From positions 1-32,036 of the forward strand of contig CAMXQX010000008.1 in assembly GCA_947246355.1 (NCBI GenBank): 32,036 bases of DNA, in the 5' to 3' direction. The notes under the pieces are model-generated. The model did not search any database and was not told where the DNA came from. It saw nothing but the letters and a program-made list of their open reading frames with translations. Positions 23,589 to 32,036 of this stretch are shown one piece after another (positions within the stretch are counted from its first letter, which is position 1; each line of letters opens with the position of its first letter). A program made the position numbers and the translations under genes. This stretch comes from an uncultured Bacillota bacterium (lineage in GTDB: Bacteria; Bacillota_I; Bacilli_A; RF39; UBA660).

Positions 23589-26246
23589 ATGGAGTTAAAA
23601 ACAAAAATAATTGCAACAACTTGTGTGGTAGCAGCAGGCGTTGCTTGTGGAGTGACGTATTTATTTATAAAAGATCATAAGTTAAGTGAAAAGGAACAAA
23701 CACCCGTAGTAGAAGAAGAAAAGCCAACCATAGATAATGATAAAAAACCAAATGTAATTCCAAGTGAGGAAGAGGAAAATCCACCAGTAGAAGAAGAGAA
23801 TACGGATATTGTTGTATCAGAAACAGAAAAGAAGCCTGTCTCTAGCGATAAGAAGCCAACCTCTTCTAATTCCAATTCACAAAAACCTGTTAAACCAGTA
23901 AAACCTATACAACCTGGGGAAGAGGAAAAACCAAGTAAACCTGAGCAACCTATTTTACCAGTTGAACCAGAACAACCTGAAGTTCCAAAGGAAGAAATGG
24001 ATACAGATTTAGTGATTACTAGTAGTATGATAACAGACGGGATATATGAAGTGACCAATCAAGAGTATAATACGATTACGATTGCCTCTGATTTGGGAGA
24101 GAATACAAAAATTATCCTTGATCATGTTAAAATTAAAGAAGGATTAACTGTAGTAAAGCCAGGAAAATATCAATTGGATATTCTTCATTCGAGTGTTCCA
24201 AATTTGTTAGTCACCAATGGTGCAAGTACTTTTTCTTTTAAAGCAAGAGCATTAGAAAATAGGAACAAATCTTTAGAAGGGGCCACTATCAATTTAGAAG
24301 GAAGTCAAGTTCACTCTATTTCTGTCCATAGTAATGTAGAGATAAATGGCGATACGACCGTTCCTGTTATTGCTGTTCATCCTACCGATGCAGTTGTCTT
24401 GAATATTCCAAGTGAGAAATTGTCCTTAAATACTAGTGGTGTCGTTTCTGTAAACAAAAGTGTAGCTTCTATAACGAGCGTGGGAGAGAAAACGGAGATG
24501 CATATTAATGCTCCTGTTACCGATTTCACCAACACCAAAACGAGTACAATTCGAATTGGTCGTGGAAATACAGTAACGAATTTCCATAACCAAGGTGAAA
24601 ACACTCTAGTAGCGGGAAATGGAACCATTACCAATGCAAAAATCAGTGCGAATAATACAAGAATTTATACAGAAGTTACGCAGGTAACGGAAGTGGCAGA
24701 GGATATCGATTATTTGGTTCGTAAGGAGTCACAAATTCGAATTGTCGAAGCCAAATCAAAATCACAAGGAAGTGTGACGTTTACTTTAAGTGAACCCGTA
24801 AAATTGAGTTTAAAAGATATTTCTGTCATTTGTAGTGCAGGAAAAAATATCAGTTTATTTCACTTAACAACCAAGGATGATACGACTTATACACTCACAA
24901 CTTCTTATTATAAAAATAGTTCGTATGGTCTTTATATTACCCTTCCAAATGGAAATATAATCAGTGAAGATTTTAATACCGATTATGCCAATCCAACCGT
25001 TACAGATGTAGTAACGGAAAGAATCTCTGCAACAGAGGCGAATTTAAAATTATACGGTGTCGATGAAGGGGGAACCATTTACTATCTTTTAGAAGAGGCA
25101 ACAACAAGAAGTACAATGAGTGCAGCAGATATAAAGAAAAATGGAAAGTCTTCCCCAGTAAAAGTCGGATTTAATTCTATAGCCATTCAAGAATTAGAAC
25201 CAGGAAAATCTTATCATTTATATTATGTTATTGAAGGTTATTTTTCTAATCTATCTTCCGTAAGTGGACCATTTACGATTGAAAGTAAAATAAAAGAAGT
25301 AGAAGAAAGCAAGTATGAGATTGTATACGCTAAAGAAGAAATCAGTAATCGTTTTGTCTTTCAATTAAATCGTGTACCTGAAAAAGAATTAACTCTACAA
25401 GATTTTGAAATTCATTGTCCAAGTGATAGTAGTTTAACCACAAAAGGAGCGAGCTTCTATGTAAGTCCAGATTTATTAACGTATATCATTGTTATACCAA
25501 ATAATTATGGACATAAAGACAATGAATATATAGTCAAAGTGCAAGTATCGGATAATGAAAAAATTGAAAAAAGTTTTGTAACACATATGAACCCACCTGT
25601 CATTACCGGTGCTGTCGATGGTGTTATTCGTGATTCGAAGACAACAGCACAATTTACATTTAACTCCGATGAGGCAGGGACAGTATATTATGGAGTTTAT
25701 GAATGGAATGGTGGCATTTATGATTACAATACAACTACGCCATTTGCATCTGATGTCATCACAGGGAAGATAGAAAGTAAACAACAAGCATTACATGCAG
25801 GAAAAAATACAATTACTTTAGATCTATCTAATATAGAAGTGACAAGAAATACTCGTATTTGGGCATTGTTTATGGATGAAGTAGGGAACTATCGCGTAGG
25901 TTTCGTAGACCATTATAAAATTCCAGAATATGTAGAAAGTGTAGACCCAACCCCAGATACAACGCTTGAGATTACAAACTTTACTTATACAAACAATACC
26001 ATATCTATTCAATTTAACGAGGAATTGTCTTATGGAATTACAGCGGATGACATTGTACTTTCTGTAGCAGGAACAGGAACTCTTCCTAGTAAACTTTTAT
26101 ATGTTATCAATAACGATGTACCTAAGGAAGTATCGATTACCATTCAAAACTATACACTTCCAACAGGAACTTATCAATTAACACTTCATGCAACAGATAA
26201 AAATGGAAATGTCGTTTCTTTTGAAAAAACGATGGAAATAAGCTAG
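23589..26246 (+). CDS. Large anchored surface protein, beta-solenoid plus FN3-like domains
   Basis: 885 residues. An N-terminal uncleaved-type helix (about 6-27) is followed by a Pro/Glu/Lys-rich linker (about 35-138, with KPVKPVKPIQP and EQP repeats) that would reach through the wall. Residues 140-385 are a Val/Thr/Asn-rich run of short beta strands, like a solenoid. Later come two FN3-like modules (about 468-570 with GTIYYLLEEA..., and 668-782 with GTVYYGVYEW...) and a final Ig-like module (about 796-885) ending in ATDKNGN. There is no LPXTG and no catalytic motif. An adhesin or wall-binding role is an inference. AAAGGAG lies 7 bases before the ATG. Confidence 0.8.
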   Translation: MELKTKIIATTCVVAAGVACGVTYLFIKDHKLSEKEQTPVVEEEKPTIDNDKKPNVIPSEEEENPPVEEENTDIVVSETEKKPVSSDKKPTSSNSNSQKPVKPVKPIQPGEEEKPSKPEQPILPVEPEQPEVPKEEMDTDLVITSSMITDGIYEVTNQEYNTITIASDLGENTKIILDHVKIKEGLTVVKPGKYQLDILHSSVPNLLVTNGASTFSFKARALENRNKSLEGATINLEGSQVHSISVHSNVEINGDTTVPVIAVHPTDAVVLNIPSEKLSLNTSGVVSVNKSVASITSVGEKTEMHINAPVTDFTNTKTSTIRIGRGNTVTNFHNQGENTLVAGNGTITNAKISANNTRIYTEVTQVTEVAEDIDYLVRKESQIRIVEAKSKSQGSVTFTLSEPVKLSLKDISVICSAGKNISLFHLTTKDDTTYTLTTSYYKNSSYGLYITLPNGNIISEDFNTDYANPTVTDVVTERISATEANLKLYGVDEGGTIYYLLEEATTRSTMSAADIKKNGKSSPVKVGFNSIAIQELEPGKSYHLYYVIEGYFSNLSSVSGPFTIESKIKEVEESKYEIVYAKEEISNRFVFQLNRVPEKELTLQDFEIHCPSDSSLTTKGASFYVSPDLLTYIIVIPNNYGHKDNEYIVKVQVSDNEKIEKSFVTHMNPPVITGAVDGVIRDSKTTAQFTFNSDEAGTVYYGVYEWNGGIYDYNTTTPFASDVITGKIESKQQALHAGKNTITLDLSNIEVTRNTRIWALFMDEVGNYRVGFVDHYKIPEYVESVDPTPDTTLEITNFTYTNNTISIQFNEELSYGITADDIVLSVAGTGTLPSKLLYVINNDVPKEVSITIQNYTLPTGTYQLTLHATDKNGNVVSFEKTMEIS

Positions 26247-26262
26247 AGTTTACTTATCCTTT

Positions 26263-26293
26263 GAGAGAATAAAAAAATATTCTCTCTTTTTTT
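26263..26293 (+). terminator. Terminator of the surface protein gene
   Basis: GAGAGAATA (26263-26271) pairs perfectly with TATTCTCTC (26278-26286), followed by seven T. Confidence 0.9.
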
Positions 26294-26325
26294 GAATGAA
26301 ATTTATGTGAAATGCTATATAAATA

Positions 26326-26371
26326 TTGACATTTTTTAGCAAAAAGTTTTAAAATGTTAGTTGGCTAACTA
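26326..26371 (+). promoter_or_regulatory. Promoter and MarR-type operator of exporter operon
   Basis: TTGACA (26326-26331), 18 bases, TAAAAT (26350-26355). The palindrome TAGTT-GGCT-AACTA (26358-26371) covers the expected start of transcription, a position where a bound repressor would block the polymerase. Confidence 0.75.
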
Positions 26372-26381
26372 TGGAGGCATT

Positions 26382-26819
26382 ATGGAAGAGAAAATAGAAG
26401 ATATCTTTAAAGAGATTATTTTACGCAATTTCCAAAAAAATTATGTAAAATTAAAAGAGATAGGCCTTTATCCAGGACAAGAGATGATTTTAGAGTACCT
26501 TGTAAACTATGAAGGAGTCACCCAAAGTGAACTTGTTTCTTTTACTAAAAGAAGTGCAGCGACTATTGCCAAAATGGTACAAAGAATGCAAGAAAAAGGG
26601 TACCTTACTCGTCTTATAGAACCTAGTGATAAACGAATGCATCATTTGTATGTTACCCAAAAGGGAAAAGAGACATATGCTAAAATAGTTGCGTTACAAA
26701 AACAAAATGATAAAGAGTATGCTACTCTCTTTAGTGAAAAAGAAAAAGAACAGATAAGAACTTTTTTGGTTCGAATACGTGATTATTTGAAAGGAGAAAA
26801 CAATGAAAAGAATAATTAA
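26382..26819 (+). CDS. MarR-family transcriptional regulator
   Basis: 145 residues, a dimeric winged-helix repressor. The DNA-binding part runs from GVTQSELVSFTKRSAATIAKMVQRMQEKGYLTR (recognition helix) through the wing EPSDKRMHHLYVT to a C-terminal dimer helix (REYATLFSE-type stretch, EKEQIRTFLVRIRDYL). GGAGG is four bases before the ATG at 26382; a TTG at 26361 lies inside the operator and is not a credible start. The gene overlaps the next by 17 bases and leads the exporter operon, so it very likely represses its own operon through the palindrome at 26358-26371 and lets go when the exporter's substrate binds. Confidence 0.9.
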   Translation: MEEKIEDIFKEIILRNFQKNYVKLKEIGLYPGQEMILEYLVNYEGVTQSELVSFTKRSAATIAKMVQRMQEKGYLTRLIEPSDKRMHHLYVTQKGKETYAKIVALQKQNDKEYATLFSEKEKEQIRTFLVRIRDYLKGENNEKNN

Positions 26820-29022
26820 TATTTTAAAAAAATTATGGTTTCCTATTATTTTAGTGATAGGATTACTTTATTTACAAGCCAAATGTGATTTAATGCTTCC
26901 AGATTATACATCGAAAATTGTAAATGTAGGAATTCAACAAGGAGGAATAGAAAGTTATGTCATGGATGCGATGAGTGAGGAGACATACAATCATTTAAGA
27001 TCACTTATGACTAGTCGCGATGCAGATTTCTTTGCTTCTTGTTATGAAAAAATTGAAAAAAATACTTTAACTGAGGAAGAATATGCTATTTATTTGAAAA
27101 AATATCCTCTTTTAGAAAAAGAAAATATATATCTTTTAAAAGAGAAAAGTGCTTCCTTAGAGGAAATTCTACTTTTTCCTCTAATTATGGAATTTAATTT
27201 GAAACAAGATACCATAGAAGGCAACAAAATGAAGGAAGAATTATTAAATCGTATTCCAGAAGCACATGATATTTATCAGGTTTTTACTCTTCTAAATGAT
27301 GAACAAAAGGAGCAAATGTTTAGTACGCTTGCTTCCTCTTTCCATGAAATGCCTACTTCTATTTTAGAGCAAATGGCTATGCAAGCAGTCAATGAAGAAT
27401 ATACCAAACTGGGAATGGATTTAAAAAAACTACAACTTTCTTATTTATTTGATAAGGGAGTTCGTATGATTGCTCTTGCCTTCTTCATTATGATGATTGC
27501 TATAGTTGTTACGTTCCTCTCTGCACAGATTGGTTCTAAACTTGCGCGTGATTTAAGAAGTGGGGTAACCCATAAGGTCATGTCTTTCTCAAGCAAAGAA
27601 TTTGATGAAATTTCCCAAGCTTCTTTAATTACAAGATCAACAAATGATATCCAGCAAATTCAAATGTTGGTTATCATGGTTCTTCGTATTTTAATTTATG
27701 CGCCTCTTTTAGGGGTAGGAGCGATGAAAAAGGTAAGTGGAAGTTCGATGTCTTGGGTGATTGCCCTTGCTGTTGTTTTAATACTAAGTCTTGTTTTTAC
27801 TTTATTTCTTTTTGCGCTTCCGAAATTTCAACGAATTCAAAAACTAATTGATAAATTAAACTTAGTGTCTCGTGAAATTTTGACAGGACTTCCTGTTATC
27901 CGTGCTTTTAAAACAGAGGAGTACGAAAAGAAGCGTTTTTCAGAGGCCAACCGTGATTTAACCAAGACCAATTTATTTGTCAATCGTTTGATGACCATTA
28001 TGATGCCGACCATGATGTTTATAATGAATGGAGTCAGTATTTTAATTATTTGGGTTGGAGCGAGCAAGGTCGACTTAGGAACAATGCAGGTGGGGGATTT
28101 GCTTGCCTTTATTACGTACACAATGCAGATTATTATGTCTTTCTTAATGATTTCGATGGTATCCATCATGTTCCCAAGAGCTTGGATTTCGGTTAAAAGA
28201 ATTGCCGAAGTCTTCAATAAAGAAGTTTCTGTAAAAGATAAAGAAGAAACAAAAGAATTTGATGCAACCCAAAAAGGAACAGTTGAGTTTAAGGATGTTT
28301 ATTTTCGTTATCCTGATGCGGAAGAAGACATTTTATCGAACATTTCTTTTAAGGCTACTAAGGGGACGACCACCGCCTTTATTGGGTCAACAGGAAGTGG
28401 AAAATCTACACTGATTAATTTGATTCCAAGATTTTTTGATGTGACAGGGGGAAAGATTTTAGTTGATGGTGTCGATATTCGTGATGTGAAACTATCTGAT
28501 TTGCGTGCTAAAATTGGATATGTACCACAAAAGGGAATGCTTTTCTCAGGAACAATCAAATCCAATATCTTGTTTGGAAATGAAAAAGGAACCGAAGAGG
28601 ATATGGTGCTTGCTTCTAAAATTAGTCAAGCCGAAGAATTCATTTTAGAAAAAGAAGACCAGTACGATAGTGAGATTAGTCAAGGAGGGACCAATGTATC
28701 GGGCGGACAAAAGCAGAGGTTATCTATTGCTCGTGCGATTGCAACGCATCCTGAAATTTATATTTTTGATGATTCTTTTTCTGCTCTTGACTATAAAACA
28801 GACCATAAATTACGTAAAGAACTTGCCAAAATTACAAAAGAGAGTACTATTTTTATTGTTGCGCAAAGAATTAGTACTATTTTACATGCAGAGCAAATTG
28901 TTGTTTTAGACCAAGGAAAGGTGGTTGGAATAGGGCGTCATGAGGATTTAATGAAAACGTGTACTGTATACCAAGAAATTGCCTTATCGCAGCTTTCAAA
29001 GGAGGAGTTAGAACATGAATAA
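26803..29022 (+). CDS. ABC exporter half-transporter, degenerate-site subunit
   Basis: 739 residues, membrane. The first helix (about 11-27) is followed by about 185 residues, mostly charged and helical, before the second (about 222-247). This is an unusually large outer insertion, then the rest of the type IV exporter fold follows. In the nucleotide-binding domain, Walker A is GSTGSGKST (528-536), the signature VSGGQ (632-636), and Walker B reads IYIFDDSFSALD, where the catalytic Glu is Asp657. This Glu-to-Asp change is typical of the non-hydrolysing site in heterodimeric exporters such as BmrC or TM287. AAGGAG lies inside marR. It overlaps the partner gene by 8 bases. Confidence 0.93.
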   Translation: MKRIINILKKLWFPIILVIGLLYLQAKCDLMLPDYTSKIVNVGIQQGGIESYVMDAMSEETYNHLRSLMTSRDADFFASCYEKIEKNTLTEEEYAIYLKKYPLLEKENIYLLKEKSASLEEILLFPLIMEFNLKQDTIEGNKMKEELLNRIPEAHDIYQVFTLLNDEQKEQMFSTLASSFHEMPTSILEQMAMQAVNEEYTKLGMDLKKLQLSYLFDKGVRMIALAFFIMMIAIVVTFLSAQIGSKLARDLRSGVTHKVMSFSSKEFDEISQASLITRSTNDIQQIQMLVIMVLRILIYAPLLGVGAMKKVSGSSMSWVIALAVVLILSLVFTLFLFALPKFQRIQKLIDKLNLVSREILTGLPVIRAFKTEEYEKKRFSEANRDLTKTNLFVNRLMTIMMPTMMFIMNGVSILIIWVGASKVDLGTMQVGDLLAFITYTMQIIMSFLMISMVSIMFPRAWISVKRIAEVFNKEVSVKDKEETKEFDATQKGTVEFKDVYFRYPDAEEDILSNISFKATKGTTTAFIGSTGSGKSTLINLIPRFFDVTGGKILVDGVDIRDVKLSDLRAKIGYVPQKGMLFSGTIKSNILFGNEKGTEEDMVLASKISQAEEFILEKEDQYDSEISQGGTNVSGGQKQRLSIARAIATHPEIYIFDDSFSALDYKTDHKLRKELAKITKESTIFIVAQRISTILHAEQIVVLDQGKVVGIGRHEDLMKTCTVYQEIALSQLSKEELEHE

Positions 29023-30829
29023 TAAAGGAAGAAGAGGACATGGGCCAGGGCCTAGAGTAGTAGAAAAAGCAAAAGATTTTAAGGGAACAACGAAAAAATT
29101 ATTTGCTTATGTATCTAAGTATAAAGTTTCTTTGTTGGTTGTAATTGCCTTTGCGATTGGTTCTACTATTTTTGCGATAGTGGGTCCTAAAATTCTTGGC
29201 AATGCAACAACGGAGCTCTATACGGGATTAGTTAGTAAAATTAGTGGTGGTGCTGGTATTGATTTTTCTCGCATTGCTGAAATTTTACTGTTCTTACTTT
29301 GCTTGTATATTGTAAGTGCTCTATTTTCTTATATCCAAGGTTTTATTATGACAGGTTTATCCCAAAAATTGACTTTTCGCTTACGAAACGAATTAAGTGA
29401 AAAAATTCATAAATTACCTTTTTCTTATTTCGATAAGAAAACCAATGGAGAAGTTTTATCCATTATTACCAACGATATTGATACTTTATCGCAAAGTTTG
29501 AATCAAACCGCAACACAACTGATTACCTCTATTGTTACCATTATTGGTATTTTAGTTATGATGTTTTCCATCAATGTGACGATGACGATTTTATCTTTAA
29601 TTATTCTTCCATTATCAGGAATGATCGTAGGGTTCATTGTTTCCAAATCACAGAAATATTTTAAAAGGCAACAAGATTACTTAGGGCATGTCAATGGAAA
29701 TGTAGAGGAGATGTATTCGGGTTATACTGTGATTAAGGCTTTCAATGCGGAAGAAAAAATGTTAGAGGAATTTGAAGTAAATAATCAGAAATTATATGAA
29801 ACAGGTTGGAAAAGTCAATTCTTATCTGGAATGATGCATCCGATTATGAGTTTCATTGGAAATATTGGTTATGTTTTGGTTGCCATTGTAGGGGGATATT
29901 ATGCAATTCAAGGTAAAATTACAGTAGGAAATATCCAATCCTTTATTCAGTACAACAAGCAGTTTACTCAACCGATAGGGCAACTTGCACAAGTATCCAA
30001 TATGATACAATCCATGATGGCTGCCGCAGAGAGAGTTTTTGCTTTTTTAGAGGAAGCAGAAATAGAAAAACCCAAAAATCCTGTTGCTTTGAAAAATGCA
30101 AAAGGAAATGTAGAATTTAAAAACGTATCCTTTGGATATGATGAAAATATCATTATCCATGATTTTAATGCGAAAGTAAAAGCAGGCTCTAAAATTGCGA
30201 TTGTAGGTCCGACGGGAGCTGGCAAAACAACGATTGTAAAACTTCTTTTACGCTTTTATCAAATTAATAAAGGTGAAATTAAAATTGATGGTGTGAATAT
30301 CAATGATTTGGATGAGGAAACATTTAAAAATCTGTTTGGTATGGTATTACAAGATACTTGGCTATTTTCAGGAAGTATTATGGAAAATTTACGCTATGGA
30401 AGACTGGATGCGACGGATGATGAGGTCATTGAAGCGGCTAAGGCTGCTCATGTACACCATTTCATTCAAACCTTATCCGATGGGTACCACATGGAGTTAA
30501 ATGAAGAATCCAATAATATTTCAGGGGGACAAAAACAATTATTAACAATAGCAAGAACGATTTTGTCCAATCCTAAAATTTTGATATTGGATGAAGCAAC
30601 GAGTAGTGTGGATACAAGAACAGAAGTATTAATTCAAAAAGCAATGGATGAAGTGATGAAGGGAAGAACGACTTTTGTTATAGCACATCGCTTATCGACG
30701 ATTCGAAATGCTGACTTGATTTTGGTGATGGATCATGGAGATATTATTGAACAAGGAACGCATGAAGAACTGCTTGCAAAAGAAGGCTTTTATGCCAATT
30801 TATACAATTCACAGTTTGAAACTGTGTAA
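29015..30829 (+). CDS. ABC exporter half-transporter, canonical subunit
   Basis: 604 residues. A Gly/Arg-rich cytosolic start (NNKGRRGHGPGPRVVEKAKD) precedes six membrane helices (about 35-320) and a full ATPase domain: Walker A GPTGAGKTT (398-406), signature ISGGQ (502-506), Walker B ILILDEATSSVD with Asp526 and catalytic Glu527, and switch His in IAHRLST. With the preceding subunit it should form a heterodimeric exporter with one active ATP site. GGAGGAG is 9 bases upstream, inside the preceding gene. MarR control points to export of a drug-like or toxic small molecule, but the substrate cannot be read from sequence. Confidence 0.94.
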   Translation: MNNKGRRGHGPGPRVVEKAKDFKGTTKKLFAYVSKYKVSLLVVIAFAIGSTIFAIVGPKILGNATTELYTGLVSKISGGAGIDFSRIAEILLFLLCLYIVSALFSYIQGFIMTGLSQKLTFRLRNELSEKIHKLPFSYFDKKTNGEVLSIITNDIDTLSQSLNQTATQLITSIVTIIGILVMMFSINVTMTILSLIILPLSGMIVGFIVSKSQKYFKRQQDYLGHVNGNVEEMYSGYTVIKAFNAEEKMLEEFEVNNQKLYETGWKSQFLSGMMHPIMSFIGNIGYVLVAIVGGYYAIQGKITVGNIQSFIQYNKQFTQPIGQLAQVSNMIQSMMAAAERVFAFLEEAEIEKPKNPVALKNAKGNVEFKNVSFGYDENIIIHDFNAKVKAGSKIAIVGPTGAGKTTIVKLLLRFYQINKGEIKIDGVNINDLDEETFKNLFGMVLQDTWLFSGSIMENLRYGRLDATDDEVIEAAKAAHVHHFIQTLSDGYHMELNEESNNISGGQKQLLTIARTILSNPKILILDEATSSVDTRTEVLIQKAMDEVMKGRTTFVIAHRLSTIRNADLILVMDHGDIIEQGTHEELLAKEGFYANLYNSQFETV

Positions 30830-30830
30830 G

Positions 30831-30858
30831 AAACAGATGCAAAAAATCTGTTTTTTTT
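30831..30858 (+). terminator. Terminator of exporter operon
   Basis: AAACAGAT (30831-30838) pairs with ATCTGTTT (30846-30853) and ends in T8. A second inverted repeat, CACAGTTT/AAACTGTG, overlaps the last codons of the preceding gene (30810-30826). Confidence 0.9.
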
Positions 30859-30883
30859 AAATACATTAATCATTTTATTAGAA

Positions 30884-30912
30884 TTGATAATAGACGGAAA
30901 AAATAGTATAAT
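30884..30912 (+). promoter_or_regulatory. Promoter of the right-edge gene
   Basis: TTGATA (30884-30889), 17 bases, TATAAT (30907-30912). Confidence 0.75.
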
Positions 30913-30951
30913 AATAAAAATACAAGATGAATCGAAAGAAGGAAAATATTT

Positions 30952-32036
30952 ATGATTTCCAAAGAGATAGTAAGAACATATTTAAATTTTTATAATGCAT
31001 ATAAAACAGATACCAATCGTACGCCAACTTTTTTAGAACAAGAAGCAATAGACAAATTAGTGGAAGAAGCAAAGACTAATACTGCGTTATCACAGATGTT
31101 AGTGGATCTTCAAAAGGAAAATGATTTAAAAGAGCAAAATCGTAAGTTAGAAGAGTATTTTGATCAATTGAATACAAATGAGAAAGAAGAAGAAGTGATT
31201 GCAAAAACTTTTGGAATTGATGTTTCAAATATAAAGCATCAATTTTTACAAAATGGAAAGGATATTTTTGTTTTTTATAGTGATTCTTTAGAAAGGAATG
31301 TGGTTTTACAAAATAGTAAAGAAGGTGAAAGTTTAATTTTTCAATTAAAAGAGATGCAATTAGAAAATGAAGAATACCAAACAGAAGACAAATCTTTAAA
31401 TACAAAGGAAATGTTAAAAAGAAAAAGGATGGAAGAAAATACACAACTTACATTTCTTCCTGTAAACCAAATAGAAAATGATAAAGAAATTTTAATAAAA
31501 TTAGATGAAAAAAGGCTAGTACAATTATCGGTTTTATTGCAAAATGTTGCTCCTTTGCATTTAAAAGCAATCAATGTAGAAAATATGCTGGCTATGGACG
31601 AATATCAAAATATATACGAAGTTTACTACAATAGAGAAAAAAATGGATATACCATCCAAAAGCCAAATGAAGCATCTTACCAACAAGAGAAAATCGAAAT
31701 TTCAAATGAAAATACAACTGCTGATTTAGAAGAAGTCTATGAAAATGAGTATGACGATATTCCCTCTATTTTAATGCATGATCCCCAATTAACTGTTCCT
31801 GTGGAAGAAGCAATGGAAACCATCAAAATGTATTATGAATACCCTGAGATGTTAGAAAATCTTCTAGAAGGAGAAAAGAAATTTTATACAAAATATACAG
31901 AAATGTATAAAAAGTATATAGAGAAGCAAGAAAAACCAAAATATTTTATAAAGAAGAATAATTTTAAACAAGCGGGTTATACAGACGCTCTTATTCTTGC
32001 TCTTGTTACTGGCTTTGCATCAGGAACTTTTTTTAC
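30952..32036 (+). CDS. Unknown protein, partial (runs off the right edge)
   Basis: Open from ATG 30952 to the end of the window without a stop, at least 361 residues. AAGAAGGAAAA precedes the start. It is rich in Glu, Lys, Asn and Gln and mostly helical: LVEEAKTNTALSQMLVDLQ and LKEQNRKLEEYFDQLN look like coiled coil. Then come a mixed alpha/beta part (DIFVFYSDSLERNVVLQNSKEG), an acidic stretch (EEVYENEYDDIPS) and, at the edge, a Gly/Ala/Leu-rich membrane helix (ALILALVTGFASGTFF). A cytosolic body ending in one or more membrane helices is likely. I do not recognise the family. Confidence 0.75.
   Translation, partial: MISKEIVRTYLNFYNAYKTDTNRTPTFLEQEAIDKLVEEAKTNTALSQMLVDLQKENDLKEQNRKLEEYFDQLNTNEKEEEVIAKTFGIDVSNIKHQFLQNGKDIFVFYSDSLERNVVLQNSKEGESLIFQLKEMQLENEEYQTEDKSLNTKEMLKRKRMEENTQLTFLPVNQIENDKEILIKLDEKRLVQLSVLLQNVAPLHLKAINVENMLAMDEYQNIYEVYYNREKNGYTIQKPNEASYQQEKIEISNENTTADLEEVYENEYDDIPSILMHDPQLTVPVEEAMETIKMYYEYPEMLENLLEGEKKFYTKYTEMYKKYIEKQEKPKYFIKKNNFKQAGYTDALILALVTGFASGTFF

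Noticed and set aside
1-32036. CRISPR array, rRNA or tRNA genes
   Set aside because: No regularly spaced identical repeats, and no cloverleaf or rRNA-like stretch seen on either strand.

Overview
The window is AT-rich and reads as a low-GC Bacillota chromosome, probably a gut-associated Bacilli/Erysipelotrichia-like lineage. The evidence is strong Shine-Dalgarno sites of the GGAGGTGAT type, TTGACA/TATAAT promoters, U-tailed terminator hairpins, and several extracytoplasmic proteins with signal or anchor helices. UGA is used as a stop and UGG as Trp, so the code is standard. The species cannot be named from this sequence.

1-4119 is an accessory island. It starts with the frameshifted tail of one serine recombinase, followed by an intact large serine integrase. 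Next comes a small operon of two unknown proteins (the first belongs to a family I recall from gut phages and elements), then a short remnant ORF, then a Fic-domain protein with a C-terminal SxxxE inhibitory helix. Between and after these genes there are four diverged copies of one 75-95 nt element. Each can fold as an H-type pseudoknot (stem 1, a conserved GTGC, stem 2) plus a competing 3' hairpin. This is the best candidate here for something undescribed.

4643-13300 encodes a 2885-residue M26/ZmpB-like zinc metallopeptidase. It has an N-terminal cohesin-like domain, a two-helix membrane hairpin, a dockerin-like segment, four ~200-residue Ig-like repeats, a M26_N-type beta-solenoid module, a catalytic domain with HEFEH, and two more solenoid modules at the C-terminus. 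It is followed by an isolated 22-codon small ORF with its own strong ribosome site and terminator.

13667-19362 is rich in cell-surface hydrolases: a membrane-anchored DNA/RNA nuclease, a YjjX-type NTPase, a GH25 muramidase joined by a 3-bp overlap region, an unknown gene, and on the minus strand a GH3 NagZ-like protein whose Asp-His dyad reads Asn-Thr-His, plus an anchored protein of unknown function. The theme is degradation of wall material, protein and nucleic acid outside the cell.

19363-22816 holds a control region with repeated TTTTGAACA half-sites upstream of a stand-alone triple helicase-associated (HA) domain protein. It continues with a small membrane protein, a DnaQ-like fold that appears to have lost its catalytic acids, and an alpha/beta hydrolase of the DUF2974 type.

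22876-32036 has a membrane-tethered CPHC thioredoxin-like protein, an 885-residue anchored surface protein, a MarR-regulated heterodimeric ABC exporter operon (three overlapping genes with an operator palindrome at the start site), and an unfinished gene running off the right edge.
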